In this document: piece by piece, positions 31,689-39,996 of the stretch
How positions within the stretch are numbered: position 1 is the stretch's first letter
Layout: each line of letters opens with the position of its first letter
Assembly (NCBI RefSeq): GCF_000526335.1
Contig: NZ_JAFW01000001.1
Coordinates: forward strand, 3,224,001-3,288,000
DNA from: Arthrobacter sp. 31Y
GTDB taxonomy: Bacteria > Actinomycetota > Actinomycetes > Actinomycetales > Micrococcaceae
DNA: 64,000 nucleotides
Direction of reading: 5' to 3'
Notes under the pieces: generated by a model
Seen by the model: the letters and a program-made list of their open reading frames with translations, nothing else
What the model was told of the DNA's origin: nothing
Databases searched by the model: none
Program-made: the position numbers and the translations under genes

Positions 31689-33107
31689 GTGAATACCACC
31701 GTTTTCGAACGGAATGTCCCCCAGGCCACCGTCGTGGCCCGTGCCCTGGAAGGTGCGGCCCACCGGCCGTTCTGGATCGACCACCTCAAGGACTCAGCAA
31801 CACGCTACCCACACCTCGACGGCGATGCTGCCGCGGATCTGGTGATCGTCGGCGGCGGCTACACCGGCTTGTGGACAGCGCTGCGCGCCAAGGAACGCGA
31901 GCCTGGCCGGACCGTGATCCTGCTGGAAGGGGAGCGGGTGGCATGGGCAGCGTCGGGCCGCAACGGCGGCTTCTGCGAGGCGAGCCTCACCCACGGCCAC
32001 GAGAATGGCAAGAACCGTTGGCCGGACGAGCTGGAGACCCTGGACAGGCTGGGCATGGAAAACCTGGACCGCATGCAGGAAGCGGTGGAGAAGTACGGCA
32101 TGGACTGCGAATGGGAACGCACCGGTGAGCTCAACGTTGCAGTGGAGCCGCATCAGGTGGCCTGGCTCCAGGAGGACGACAGCCCCGGCAGCGTTTTCCT
32201 GGACCAGGAAGCCGTGAGGGCAGAGGTCAACTCGAGCACCTACCTGGCGGGTCGCTGGCACAAGGACTCCGTGGCCATGGTGCACCCGTACAAACTGGGA
32301 CTTGAATTGGCGCGGGTGGCTACTGAGTTGGGTGTGGTGATTTACGAAGGCACGCGAGTTCGTGAGCTGAACGATCACGAGCACGGGGTCACCGTTGTCA
32401 CGGAGCGCGGCAACGTGGAAGCGGCGCACGTAGTCCTCGGGACCAACGTGTTTCCTTCACTGCTGAAGCGGAACCACCTCATGACGGTGCCGGTGTACGA
32501 CTACGCCCTCATGACCGAGCCCCTCACCGCAGAGCAGTTGGACTCCATCGGCTGGGGCAAACGGCAGGGCATTGGGGATGTAGCCAACCAGTTCCACTAC
32601 TACCGGATCACCAAAGACCATCGGATCCTGTTCGGAGGCTACGACGCCCTCTACTTCTGGGGCCGTCGCGTGGACCAAAAGCACGAGCACCAGCCGGCCA
32701 CCTGGGAGAAGATCGCCTCGCACTTCTTCACCACATTCCCGCAGCTCGAAGGGCTGAAGTTCACCCATAAGTGGGCCGGACCCATTGATTCGAGCACGCA
32801 ATTCTGTGCCTTCTTCGGAACGGCGCGGAAGGGACGGGTGGCATACGCGGCTGGGTTCACAGGGCTCGGAGTGGGAGCCACCGCCTTCGCCGCCGACGTC
32901 CTCTTGGACCTCCTGGCCGGCCTGGACACCGAGCGCACCCGGTTGGAGATGGTCCGGAAACGTCCGTTGCCCTTCCCGCCTGAGCCGTTGGCTTCCCTGG
33001 GCATCAACTTGACCCGTTGGTCCATGGACCGGGCAGATCACAACCAGGGAAAGCGGAACCTCATCCTCAAAGCCCTCGACGCCGTAGGACTGGGCTTCGA
33101 CTCCTGA
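31689..33107 (+). CDS. FAD-dependent oxidoreductase (DAO family, amine-oxidase-like)
   Basis: 472 aa. FAD-binding ADLVIVGGGYTGLWTALRA, SGRNGGFCEASL and a C-terminal AYAAGFTGLGVGATAFAADVL. This matches the PuuB/gamma-glutamylputrescine-oxidase-like branch that oxidises C-N bonds of amines. The GTG at 31689 has AGGAG upstream; an ATG at 31662 has none. It follows the ABC genes after a 100-base gap, probably still in the operon. With the aldehyde dehydrogenase it would convert an amine to aldehyde and then acid (inference). Confidence 0.88.
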   Translation: MNTTVFERNVPQATVVARALEGAAHRPFWIDHLKDSATRYPHLDGDAAADLVIVGGGYTGLWTALRAKEREPGRTVILLEGERVAWAASGRNGGFCEASLTHGHENGKNRWPDELETLDRLGMENLDRMQEAVEKYGMDCEWERTGELNVAVEPHQVAWLQEDDSPGSVFLDQEAVRAEVNSSTYLAGRWHKDSVAMVHPYKLGLELARVATELGVVIYEGTRVRELNDHEHGVTVVTERGNVEAAHVVLGTNVFPSLLKRNHLMTVPVYDYALMTEPLTAEQLDSIGWGKRQGIGDVANQFHYYRITKDHRILFGGYDALYFWGRRVDQKHEHQPATWEKIASHFFTTFPQLEGLKFTHKWAGPIDSSTQFCAFFGTARKGRVAYAAGFTGLGVGATAFAADVLLDLLAGLDTERTRLEMVRKRPLPFPPEPLASLGINLTRWSMDRADHNQGKRNLILKALDAVGLGFDS

Positions 33108-33111
33108 CTCA

Positions 33112-33177
33112 CCCATGTAGGTAACAGCACATGTCGCAATGAGCGCCCATTGCGACATGTGCTGTTACCTACTTGGG
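33112..33177. terminator. 30-bp near-perfect hairpin between convergent genes
   Basis: Arms 33112-33141 and 33148-33177 pair with one mismatch around the six-base loop AGCGCC; the inner 25 bp (33117-33141 with 33148-33172) are perfect. It starts five bases after one stop and ends five bases before the other, so it can terminate both strands. Its length also suggests a mobile palindromic repeat. Confidence 0.8.
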
Positions 33178-33181
33178 GGGT

Positions 33182-33862
33182 CTAGCGCTTGGGGGCCGGC
33201 TTGCGTTGGGTGGAAGCGCTCGACGCCGGACGCTTGGCTTGCGCTGCTGGCGTACGGGGTGGCGCGGGACGCTTGGTGGACGGGGCCTTGGCGGTGTTCG
33301 AAGGGCGCTGCGTCTGGGCAGCCGGACGCTTGGCCGGAGCAGCCGGTCGGGAGGTCGCGGGTTTGCGGGGAGACGCCGTTCGCTTGGCTGGAGTCGAAGG
33401 TCGTCGGACTGGAGCCGCCCCTGGCGCACCGAACGACGGAACTACCGCTCCGAGGAACAGCACCGCCAGCGTTCCGATTCCTGCAGCCACGGCCAAGTAG
33501 AAGTAGATGTCCGAATCCTGGGTGCTCACGGAACTGCCCAGCGAAGCACTACCCAGCACGTTGACGTCCTGGTTGAACGCGATGCCCCACATCCGCAAGA
33601 ACGCTATGCTGCAGCCGATGAAAAGACTGGTTCCTGCTGCGCCAAGCAGGACCACAAGATAGCGTCGGCGGCTAAGGACTTGCACCAGGGAGGCCAGATA
33701 GCAGACCAGAACAGCGCCAAGGAACAAGTACAGGACCAGTTCCTCGAGGACCACAGCGGCTAGCACCAACAGCCCCAGCGATACGAAGGCGGCCACCACC
33801 GCAAGCTTCCCACTGTTCCCCATGTGACGCATGAGGTTAATCATCGCCGACCAAGTGGCCAC
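33182..33862 (-). CDS. Four-helix membrane protein with Ala/Pro/Lys/Arg-rich tail
   Basis: 226 aa (if GTG 33862 is the start; ATGs at 33844, 33832 and 33820 are in frame). Four transmembrane segments: LAVVAAFVSLGLLVLAAVV, LVLYLFLGAVLVCYLASLV, YLVVLLGAAGTSLFIGCSI and YLAVAAGIGTLAVLFLGAVV. The last 75 or so residues are a basic low-complexity tail of PAKR- and PSTKRPAPP-like units, probably cytosolic. It could bind nucleic acid or polyanions, but no function is known. No family recognised. Confidence 0.7.
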   Translation of the reverse strand: MATWSAMINLMRHMGNSGKLAVVAAFVSLGLLVLAAVVLEELVLYLFLGAVLVCYLASLVQVLSRRRYLVVLLGAAGTSLFIGCSIAFLRMWGIAFNQDVNVLGSASLGSSVSTQDSDIYFYLAVAAGIGTLAVLFLGAVVPSFGAPGAAPVRRPSTPAKRTASPRKPATSRPAAPAKRPAAQTQRPSNTAKAPSTKRPAPPRTPAAQAKRPASSASTQRKPAPKR

Positions 33863-33908
33863 GCCACGCCGTCGTACATTGCAGTTGGATACCGTTGCGA
33901 GCCCGGGT

Positions 33909-34553
33909 CTACTTGATGACGTACCCGTGCATGATGGTCATGACGGCTGCGACGCTTTGCTCGCGGGTACGTTCGGGGTTGTACGTCTGCCGATCCAGGC
34001 CCACCACGAAGATGGCCCCGAAGATCGCTGCCTCCAAAGAGCCCCGCGCGATGCTTTCATCAACCTTGTAGCCCGCAGCGACGCTCTCGACGGCCGAACC
34101 GATTACGGCCAGGAGTTCAGCCCGAAGCTCGGCAAATACGGCGCTCCATTCGCCGGGCGTGCGCCAGTTCTCACTGACCCAGAGGCGGGCGAAGGAGGGG
34201 TAATCATCCATGAACTCCATGGCCTGCCCCACCATGTTGTTCATGGACTCCAAGGGATCGCTGCTCTGTCCGCGGACATCCTGCAGTCGGGCGAGCATGA
34301 TGTCCACACCATGCCGCAGCAACTGCGCGATCAGATCGGATTTGCTGCCGAAGTTGTAATAGACAGTCCCCTTGGACACCCCGGCGGCGGCCGCAATTTC
34401 ATCCACGGTCACCCCCGCAGCGCCGCGCTCGCCGATCAGCTCCATGGAGGCCTCGAACAGGCGCTGCTTGGTGGCGTTGGTGCGGCCGGGACGGAGCTTC
34501 TTCTCCGAGAGACTGGCGCCGTTTTCGGAAGGGTCCGGCTCGGTGGTGCTCAT
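33909..34553 (-). CDS. TetR-family regulator of the YhgE/Pip operon
   Basis: 214 aa. HTH VTVDEIAAAAGVSKGTVYYNFGSKSDLIAQLL; the helical C-terminal domain contains SFARLWVSENW. Its ATG overlaps the stop of the YhgE/Pip gene (ATGA), making it the last gene of a three-gene operon that probably represses its own promoter at 37448-37476. Confidence 0.92.
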   Translation of the reverse strand: MSTTEPDPSENGASLSEKKLRPGRTNATKQRLFEASMELIGERGAAGVTVDEIAAAAGVSKGTVYYNFGSKSDLIAQLLRHGVDIMLARLQDVRGQSSDPLESMNNMVGQAMEFMDDYPSFARLWVSENWRTPGEWSAVFAELRAELLAVIGSAVESVAAGYKVDESIARGSLEAAIFGAIFVVGLDRQTYNPERTREQSVAAVMTIMHGYVIK

Positions 34554-36586
34554 ACTGCGATCTCCGGCTTCAGTGTCTTGAGGGTCCACACCTTGTGCTT
34601 GCGGACGGCGAGCGTGGACAGCGCCATTCCCAGCAAAGTGTATCCAAGCAGGCCAAGTACCGTGGGCCAGATCATGCTGAGTTCGCCGCCGTAGATCAGG
34701 TGCCTCATTCCGGTCACCACGTAACCCATGGGCAGGACCTCGTGCACCACATGGAGCGGCATGGGCGTGGTCTGCCACGGGAACGTGCCGCCCGAGGAAA
34801 CGAGCTGCAGGACCAACAGGATCAACACCACAAACTTGCCGGGCGTCCCCATGAGCGCCACGATGCCTTGGATGATCGCGCTGAACGCCATCACCGCGGC
34901 CAACATGAACAGCCACATTCCGATGGGGTGTGCGGGATTCAAGCCCAAGCCGAGGTTCACTACCAAGGTGAGGATAGTGGCCTGCAGGACCGAGACCACG
35001 AAGAACGGCAGCCAGCCTCCGACGGCGATTTTCCAGGCGGGGGCGTTCGACGCCAGCGCCCGCTGGGTGATGGGTCGCATGGCCTGGACCAGCATGAACA
35101 CGCCGATCCAGAGGGCCAGTGTCAGGAAGAACGGTGCCAGCCCGGCGCCATAGGATCCAGCCTTGGCCTGGGACACGTTGTCCACGGCCACCGGATCCGC
35201 GATCACTTTGGAGACGCTGTTTTTCTGCTCATCGTTCGGGTTGGGGATGTCTCCCGCGCCCTTGGCGAGCTCGGTGGCCAGGGTATGGGAACCATCGGAC
35301 GCGGTCACCGCGCCGCTGGCGAGCTGGCCTGCACCGTCGTCCAATTGGTGGGCGCCGTCGTCGAGCTTGGCAGCGCCGTCCAGGGCGGTCTGCTGCCCGG
35401 CAGCCAACGTTGATGCGCCAGCGTTCAGCTGCCCGGCTCCGTCTGCGGCCTTCGAGATCGCGTCGGTCAGCGCTGGTGTGGCGGCGGCGAGTTTGGATGC
35501 TCCGGCGCTCACAGCGGCTGAACCGTCGGAGAGCTGTTGGATTTTGGCAGCGTCACCGGAAATTTTTGCCTTCGCATCGGTGACGGGGCTCGACGCTGCG
35601 GCAGCATCAAAATCTGCCAGGACCTTGTCTGCCTGCTCCTGCGTCAGCACACCGGCCGTGACCAGCCGCGCGTTCGATTCGACCACGCGGTTGCGGAGGC
35701 CCTTGTCTGCTGCTTCGAGCTGCCCGACGACGTCCTGGACTTTCGTGTTCAGCTCGGCGTTTCCGGCGGCTACTTGTGCCGCCCCATCGGCGAGTTTCTG
35801 CGAATCCGTTGGCAGGGTGGCCGTCTTGTTCCTGAGCTCGGTAAGGCCTGAGCTCAACTGGCCCGCGCCGGCGTTCAACTGCACGGCGCCGTCGCGCAAT
35901 TGGGTTTGCCCGGCCACGAGTTGGTCCGCGCCGGTCACCAGCTGGGTGGTGCCGGTGTGCAGCGTCGCGGCGCCATCACTGAGTTTCCCCACACCCGTGG
36001 CCAACTCCGAGGCACCATCAGCGGCTTTCACGATGGACGCATGAATGGTGCCAAAACCGGTGAGGAGCTGGTTGGCGGTTTCCTCGCCCACTTCCTTGGC
36101 CACCGTTGAATGCACCGCCGTGGTGAGCTTGTCCACGATGGTGCTCAGCAGGTAGTTGTTGGCGTCGTTGGTGGTGACGTGCAGCATGGCCTGGTTGGCG
36201 GCGTCGAAACTGCCGGGGGAGACCAGATTGGCCGAGAAATCCTGGGGGATGCGCAGGGCGAAGGCGTATTCACCCGTGCGGACACCGGCATCCGCATCCT
36301 CGGCGCTGGAGACCTGCTTCCAGTTGAAGACGTGGCCCTCCACCAGGCTGTCTGCCACCTTCTTGCCTGCTTGCAGCTGGGTGCCGTCTTTTGAGGTGGC
36401 ACCCGTGTCTTCAACCACCAAGGCAGCATCGATCTGATTCAGGTTGCCGTACGGATCCCAGTTCGCGTAAAGGTACACCGCGCCGTACAGCAACGGGACC
36501 ATGGTTAGGGCGAGGATGGTCAGCTTGGGCAGGAGCCCGCCGGTCATGCGCTTGAGTTCGGAGCGGGCCAGCCGCAGAACAGTCAC
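34550..36586 (-). CDS. YhgE/Pip-family membrane protein (ABC-2-like)
   Basis: 678 aa. One N-terminal transmembrane helix (LTILALTMVPLLYGAVYLYA) and five or six near the C-terminus (from about 480) bracket a large extracellular region rich in heptad-like repeats such as DGAAQL, AGAGQLSSG and DDGAHQLDDGAGQL, a long coiled coil. The family includes phage-infection protein Pip and EsaA-like proteins, and often acts as an exporter or secretion-linked protein. The upstream gene may supply an ATPase-like partner; the downstream TetR gene is translationally coupled. Confidence 0.92.
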   Translation of the reverse strand: MTVLRLARSELKRMTGGLLPKLTILALTMVPLLYGAVYLYANWDPYGNLNQIDAALVVEDTGATSKDGTQLQAGKKVADSLVEGHVFNWKQVSSAEDADAGVRTGEYAFALRIPQDFSANLVSPGSFDAANQAMLHVTTNDANNYLLSTIVDKLTTAVHSTVAKEVGEETANQLLTGFGTIHASIVKAADGASELATGVGKLSDGAATLHTGTTQLVTGADQLVAGQTQLRDGAVQLNAGAGQLSSGLTELRNKTATLPTDSQKLADGAAQVAAGNAELNTKVQDVVGQLEAADKGLRNRVVESNARLVTAGVLTQEQADKVLADFDAAAASSPVTDAKAKISGDAAKIQQLSDGSAAVSAGASKLAAATPALTDAISKAADGAGQLNAGASTLAAGQQTALDGAAKLDDGAHQLDDGAGQLASGAVTASDGSHTLATELAKGAGDIPNPNDEQKNSVSKVIADPVAVDNVSQAKAGSYGAGLAPFFLTLALWIGVFMLVQAMRPITQRALASNAPAWKIAVGGWLPFFVVSVLQATILTLVVNLGLGLNPAHPIGMWLFMLAAVMAFSAIIQGIVALMGTPGKFVVLILLVLQLVSSGGTFPWQTTPMPLHVVHEVLPMGYVVTGMRHLIYGGELSMIWPTVLGLLGYTLLGMALSTLAVRKHKVWTLKTLKPEIAV

Positions 36587-37413
36587 TTTGCAGTCCTTTG
36601 AAGGTTTTCGGATTCAGGGTGGGCAGCGGGTTTGACGGCTGCGGGGGCTTCGGGTTGTTCGGGGGTTGCCGGGGCCGGTTCGGCTGCGTGCTTGGCTTTG
36701 GGTTCGACGACGGTTGCCGGCTTGGGCTCGACGGCGGCGGCCGGCGTTGGCTGAGCAGGTTTGGGTTCCGCTTCCGGTTCAGGGGGATGCGTGACGGAGT
36801 TTCCGATCACCGCGGCAGCTCCGGTCCAGTTCTCCGGGAGGGCAGCTACGACGGCGACGACGGCAAGCGGCCGCCCGGCGTCGGACGCCAAGGCCTGAAG
36901 CCGGGGCAACCAGGCCGAGGGATCGGCGCTGTGACGGTCCGGGGAGTCGACCACAAGGAGGTCGGTGGCCGGATCTGCCAGGGCGAGCGCGGTGAGGAGT
37001 TCCAGGCGGCGTGCGGCGGGAATCTGTTCTATCCAGAGACCGGCGATGTCTTCAAAGCTGTTGACCTTCAGCCACGGCTTGCTCAGGAGCGCTCCGCGGT
37101 AACGGCGGGGGATGAGGGAGAGGTCCTCGGTGACGAGGTCGCGGACGCTGAGGTGTTGCTCGGGTTCGTTGACGCCGGGGGAGTCCACCAAGGCGCTTGC
37201 GAGGCGGATCTTCTTGGTCTTTGTGGTGGTGTCCCAGCTGAGGACGCCGTTGCTTGGCTTCATGCGTCCGCTCAAAGCCAACGCCAGAGCTGTCCGCTGG
37301 TCCTGGCCCTCTCCAGCGACGAGCAGGAGTTCGCCGCGGCGGACTTGAAGTGACGTTGCCGGAAGGAGATCGCCCCGGCGGCCGTTGATCTGGAGTTGCT
37401 GTACGGACAGCAC
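36583..37413 (-). CDS. Degenerate ABC-ATPase-like protein with Pro/Ala tail
   Basis: 276 aa. The N-terminal part aligns with an ABC ATPase: LQINGRRGDLLPATSLQVRRGELLLVAGEG, then QDQRTALALALSGRMKPSNG at the Walker A place, where the GxxGxGK[ST] loop is lost (GEGQDQRTA, no Lys). There is no LSGGQ signature. A Walker-B-like LLVVDSPDRHS lacks the catalytic Glu. Residues about 210-276 are Pro/Ala/Glu/Lys-rich. It is unlikely to hydrolyse ATP in the usual way and may be a structural partner of the YhgE/Pip protein (overlap ATGA). GTG start with AAAGG upstream. Confidence 0.8.
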   Translation of the reverse strand: MLSVQQLQINGRRGDLLPATSLQVRRGELLLVAGEGQDQRTALALALSGRMKPSNGVLSWDTTTKTKKIRLASALVDSPGVNEPEQHLSVRDLVTEDLSLIPRRYRGALLSKPWLKVNSFEDIAGLWIEQIPAARRLELLTALALADPATDLLVVDSPDRHSADPSAWLPRLQALASDAGRPLAVVAVVAALPENWTGAAAVIGNSVTHPPEPEAEPKPAQPTPAAAVEPKPATVVEPKAKHAAEPAPATPEQPEAPAAVKPAAHPESENLQRTAK

Positions 37414-37422
37414 AATGAAGCC

Positions 37423-37447
37423 TTTCGCAGAAATGGTGTCTGCGAAA
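37423..37447. promoter_or_regulatory. TTTCGCAGA-N7-TCTGCGAAA dyad in the leader
   Basis: Perfect 9+7+9 dyad between the -10 and the start codon; the arm nearer the gene ends at the ribosome site. As RNA it could fold and affect translation; as DNA it could be a second operator. Confidence 0.5.
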
Positions 37448-37476
37448 AGTCTAACTGAACTGACTGGTCAGTTCAA
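37448..37476 (-). promoter_or_regulatory. Promoter with embedded TetR operator
   Basis: Minus-strand -35 TTGAAC (37471-37476), 17-base spacer, -10 TAGACT (37448-37453). The perfect dyad TGAACTGAC-N2-GTCAGTTCA (37456-37475) fills the spacer and overlaps the -35. A textbook repressor site for the operon's own TetR protein. Confidence 0.8.
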
Positions 37477-37482
37477 ATAGGA

Positions 37483-38940
37483 TTAGAGGCCGTACTTTTC
37501 CAACAGGCGCAGCCACACTTCGCTGATGGTGGGATATGACGGAACAGCGTGCCAGAGCCTGTCCAAGGGAACCTCGCCAACACTGGCGATGGTGGCGGAG
37601 TGGAGGAGTTCGGCAACGCCAGGGCCCACGAACGTGGCGCCCAGAATGACATTTCGATCCTCATCAACCACAATCTGCGCCCAGCCCTTGTAGTCAGGGG
37701 AATGCAGTTGGGAGCCGGAGACGTTGATGGGGAGTTCCACGCCAGTGACGTTCTTGCCCTGCAGCAGCGCCTGCTCCAGGCTTGGGCCAACGGAGGCCAC
37801 CTCAGGATCAGTGAAAACGACGCTAGGGACGGCGTGGTCGTTGGCCGTGTGGGCATAGGGGCTCCATGGTTTCGGGGTGCCGGTGAGCTTGCCGTTGGCC
37901 CTCGCCACGATTGCGTCACCGGTAGCCCGCGCCTCATATTTGCCCTGATGTGTCAGGAGTACCTTGCCGGCCGCATCCCCGGCGGCGTAGAGCCACAATC
38001 CGCTGGTGCCATCGCTCGCCGGGCCTTCCACCAGTCCGCTGGGGTCGGTAGCGAGCCGCAGGGGTTTGTCGTTCGGCGCTTCGACGCCGACGCTTTCCAG
38101 GCCCAGATTGGCCAGGGCGGGGTGTCTTCCGGAGGCGACCAGGAGTTTATCCGCCGTGAGCGACTTGTCGTCGAGCGTTACCGTGACCGAGCCGTCGTCG
38201 TTCTTCCCCACGCTCTGGACATCAGTGTGGACATGGACATCAATCCCGTCCGCGCGGAGGCCGGCCAGTACCAGCGTGGCGGCTTCCTCCGGGTAGTTGC
38301 TCAGCAAACGGCCGCGGGCAATGAGCGTGACGTCCGAGCCGAGGCGGGCGAAAGCCTGCGCCATTTCCACTCCGGCCACTCCACCGCCGAGCACCACAAA
38401 ACGCTTCGGGACTTCCTTGGCTGCGGTGGCGCCGCGGGTTGTCCAGAAAGGTACGTCGCTGAGGCCGTCAATGTCCGGAATGGTGGGAGTTGAGCCCGTC
38501 GCAATGACTACGGCGTGGTGGGCTTTGAGCGCGTAACTGTTGCCGTCGATCCCGTCCACGTGGACTTCCCGGGGTCCCGTGATGCGGCCCCGGCCACGGA
38601 TCAACTCAATGCCGGCGCTGTCCAGCCATTCAACCTGGCTGCCGTCCTGCCAGTTGCTGGTGAACCAGTCCCGGTTCTTTAGCGCAGCCTCGGCATTGAC
38701 GGTTCCAGTGATCGCTTCTTTGGCCCCGGGCACCACTTGGGCAGCGTGGAGCGCGCTCCCCGGACGGAGGAGCGCTTTTGAAGGGATGCACGCCCAGTAC
38801 GAGCACTCGCCGCCCACCAGTTCGCTCTCGATGATCACCGCCGTCAGGCCGCCGCGAACCACCCGGTCCGCCACGTTTTCCCCTACGGCGCCCGCGCCGA
38901 TCACGATTACGTCGAATTCCCGGGAGCTCTCGGCAGTCAT
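37483..38940 (-). CDS. Pyridine nucleotide-disulfide oxidoreductase family protein, His-less
   Basis: 485 aa class I flavoprotein disulfide reductase. FAD site [17 protein letters not shown]; redox pair CSYWAC (Cys46, Cys51) in [16 protein letters not shown](P) site [24 protein letters not shown] site [17 protein letters not shown]. The C-terminal active-site motif HPTxSE reads YPTISE, so Tyr469 stands in place of the catalytic His, as in mercuric reductases. It probably does not reduce a disulfide as lipoamide dehydrogenase does. Leaderless start (TAGGCT six bases upstream of the ATG). Confidence 0.9.
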   Translation of the reverse strand: MTAESSREFDVIVIGAGAVGENVADRVVRGGLTAVIIESELVGGECSYWACIPSKALLRPGSALHAAQVVPGAKEAITGTVNAEAALKNRDWFTSNWQDGSQVEWLDSAGIELIRGRGRITGPREVHVDGIDGNSYALKAHHAVVIATGSTPTIPDIDGLSDVPFWTTRGATAAKEVPKRFVVLGGGVAGVEMAQAFARLGSDVTLIARGRLLSNYPEEAATLVLAGLRADGIDVHVHTDVQSVGKNDDGSVTVTLDDKSLTADKLLVASGRHPALANLGLESVGVEAPNDKPLRLATDPSGLVEGPASDGTSGLWLYAAGDAAGKVLLTHQGKYEARATGDAIVARANGKLTGTPKPWSPYAHTANDHAVPSVVFTDPEVASVGPSLEQALLQGKNVTGVELPINVSGSQLHSPDYKGWAQIVVDEDRNVILGATFVGPGVAELLHSATIASVGEVPLDRLWHAVPSYPTISEVWLRLLEKYGL

Positions 38941-38946
38941 GGGGCA

Positions 38947-38952
38947 AGCCTA
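38947..38952 (-). promoter_or_regulatory. -10 hexamer TAGGCT, leaderless oxidoreductase gene
   Basis: Minus-strand TAGGCT, six bases before the ATG at 38940. Confidence 0.6.
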
Positions 38953-38968
38953 CAACCGCTGCCTGAGT

Positions 38969-39028
38969 GTTGTGAGGCCTGCGCTGCGGGCTTCGCGTGG
39001 GTTTGGGGCGCAGAGTAGGCCCCGCAAC
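38969..39028. repeat. 61-bp palindromic repeat, copy 1
   Basis: 60 bases from GTTGTGAGGCC to GGCCCCGCAAC, closely alike to copies at 39929-39989 and 46586-46646. The ends pair with each other. This copy is in the divergent promoter region of the oxidoreductase and sulfurtransferase genes. Confidence 0.75.
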
Positions 39029-39041
39029 GCCAAGGGTCTGT

Positions 39042-39073
39042 CCATATTTTGGGATGCGTATCTCAAAATATGG
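39042..39073. promoter_or_regulatory. 32-bp dyad at the sulfurtransferase promoter
   Basis: CCATATTTTG (39042-39051) and CAAAATATGG (39064-39073) are perfect inverted arms with a 12-base centre that adds an inner GA/TC pair. It covers the expected -35 of the leaderless promoter at 39084. Strong operator candidate for an unknown regulator. Confidence 0.7.
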
Positions 39074-39083
39074 AAGTGCTCTT

Positions 39084-39089
39084 TAGGCT
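39084..39089 (+). promoter_or_regulatory. -10 hexamer TAGGCT, leaderless sulfurtransferase gene
   Basis: TAGGCT lies six bases before the ATG at 39096. Confidence 0.6.
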
Positions 39090-39095
39090 CGATGC

Positions 39096-39917
39096 ATGGG
39101 AGAAGAACTGAAGCCTTTTATCGACTGGAATTGGTGTGCCCGCAACCTCGGGAGGGTCGTCTTCGTGGATACGCGCTGGTACTTGGACGGCGCTTCGGGC
39201 AAGGACGCCTACGACGCCGGACATCTCCCGGACGCAGTCTTCATGGACATGGACAGATGGCTTTCCGGGCCGGCATCACCGGAGAAGGGACGGAACCCGC
39301 TACCCGATCCGGACGTGTTTGCTCAAGGAATGCGGGAAGCCGGCATCAACGATGCTGACACCGTGATCGCCTACGACGACGCCGGGGGAGTCATCGCAGC
39401 ACGACTTGTCTGGATGCTGCGTTCCACGGGACACAATGCGGCGATCCTGGACGGGGGCATTGGCAACTATCCCGGGGATCTCTCCACCGAAACGCCGCCA
39501 CGCAGGACCGGGAGCTTCACTGCCAAAGCTTGGCCTGCAGACCTCCTGGCAGACATCTCGGAAGCTTCCTCTGGCACCTTCCTCACAGTGGATGCGAGGA
39601 ATCGTGACCGATTCGAAGGCCGCCAAGACCCTGTCGACCCCCGCCCCGGACACATCCCCGGCGCCGTGAACGTCCCGTGCCGTGAGAACCTCAATTCTTC
39701 GGGACAGCTGCTCCCGGAGCCGCAAATTCGCACGAACTTCGAGCACGCCGGAGTCCTGTCCGCAGAGGGGACTATTGCCTACTGCGGATCCGGAGTGACC
39801 GCTTGCCACAACCTGTTGGTGATGGAGCAGATGGGAATGGGCTCCGGCCGGTTGTTCGTTGGAGGATGGTCTCAGTACGGTCATGCACTGGACAGGCCAG
39901 TGGAGACAACAATTTAG
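39096..39917 (+). CDS. Two-domain rhodanese-type sulfurtransferase
   Basis: 273 aa with two rhodanese domains. The N-terminal one (VVFVDTRWYLD, AYDAGHLPDAVFMDMD) is structural; the C-terminal one has VDARNRDRFEG, GHIPGAVNVP and the active-site loop YCGSGVTA, whose Cys carries persulfide. The loop composition is that of 3-mercaptopyruvate/thiosulfate sulfurtransferases. A large dyad upstream suggests specific regulation. Flanked by two copies of a palindromic repeat. Confidence 0.92.
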   Translation: MGEELKPFIDWNWCARNLGRVVFVDTRWYLDGASGKDAYDAGHLPDAVFMDMDRWLSGPASPEKGRNPLPDPDVFAQGMREAGINDADTVIAYDDAGGVIAARLVWMLRSTGHNAAILDGGIGNYPGDLSTETPPRRTGSFTAKAWPADLLADISEASSGTFLTVDARNRDRFEGRQDPVDPRPGHIPGAVNVPCRENLNSSGQLLPEPQIRTNFEHAGVLSAEGTIAYCGSGVTACHNLLVMEQMGMGSGRLFVGGWSQYGHALDRPVETTI

Positions 39918-39928
39918 CCTGACGTCGT

Positions 39929-39989
39929 GTTGTGGGGCCCGCTTTGCGGGCTTTGCGTGGGTGTTGGGGCGCAGAGAGGGCCTTGCAAC
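39929..39989. repeat. 61-bp palindromic repeat, copy 2
   Basis: 61 bases from GTTGTGGGGCCCGC to GGGCCTTGCAAC, between the convergent ends of the sulfurtransferase and nanE genes, where it may also act as a terminator. Contains an inner GCCCGC/GCGGGC hairpin. Confidence 0.75.
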
Positions 39990-39996
39990 GCGGGGG

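Noticed and set aside
34554..34916. N-terminal extension of the TetR protein at 33909-34553
   Set aside because: It lies antisense-like within the YhgE/Pip coding strand in another frame and lacks any domain; the ATGA overlap marks the real start.
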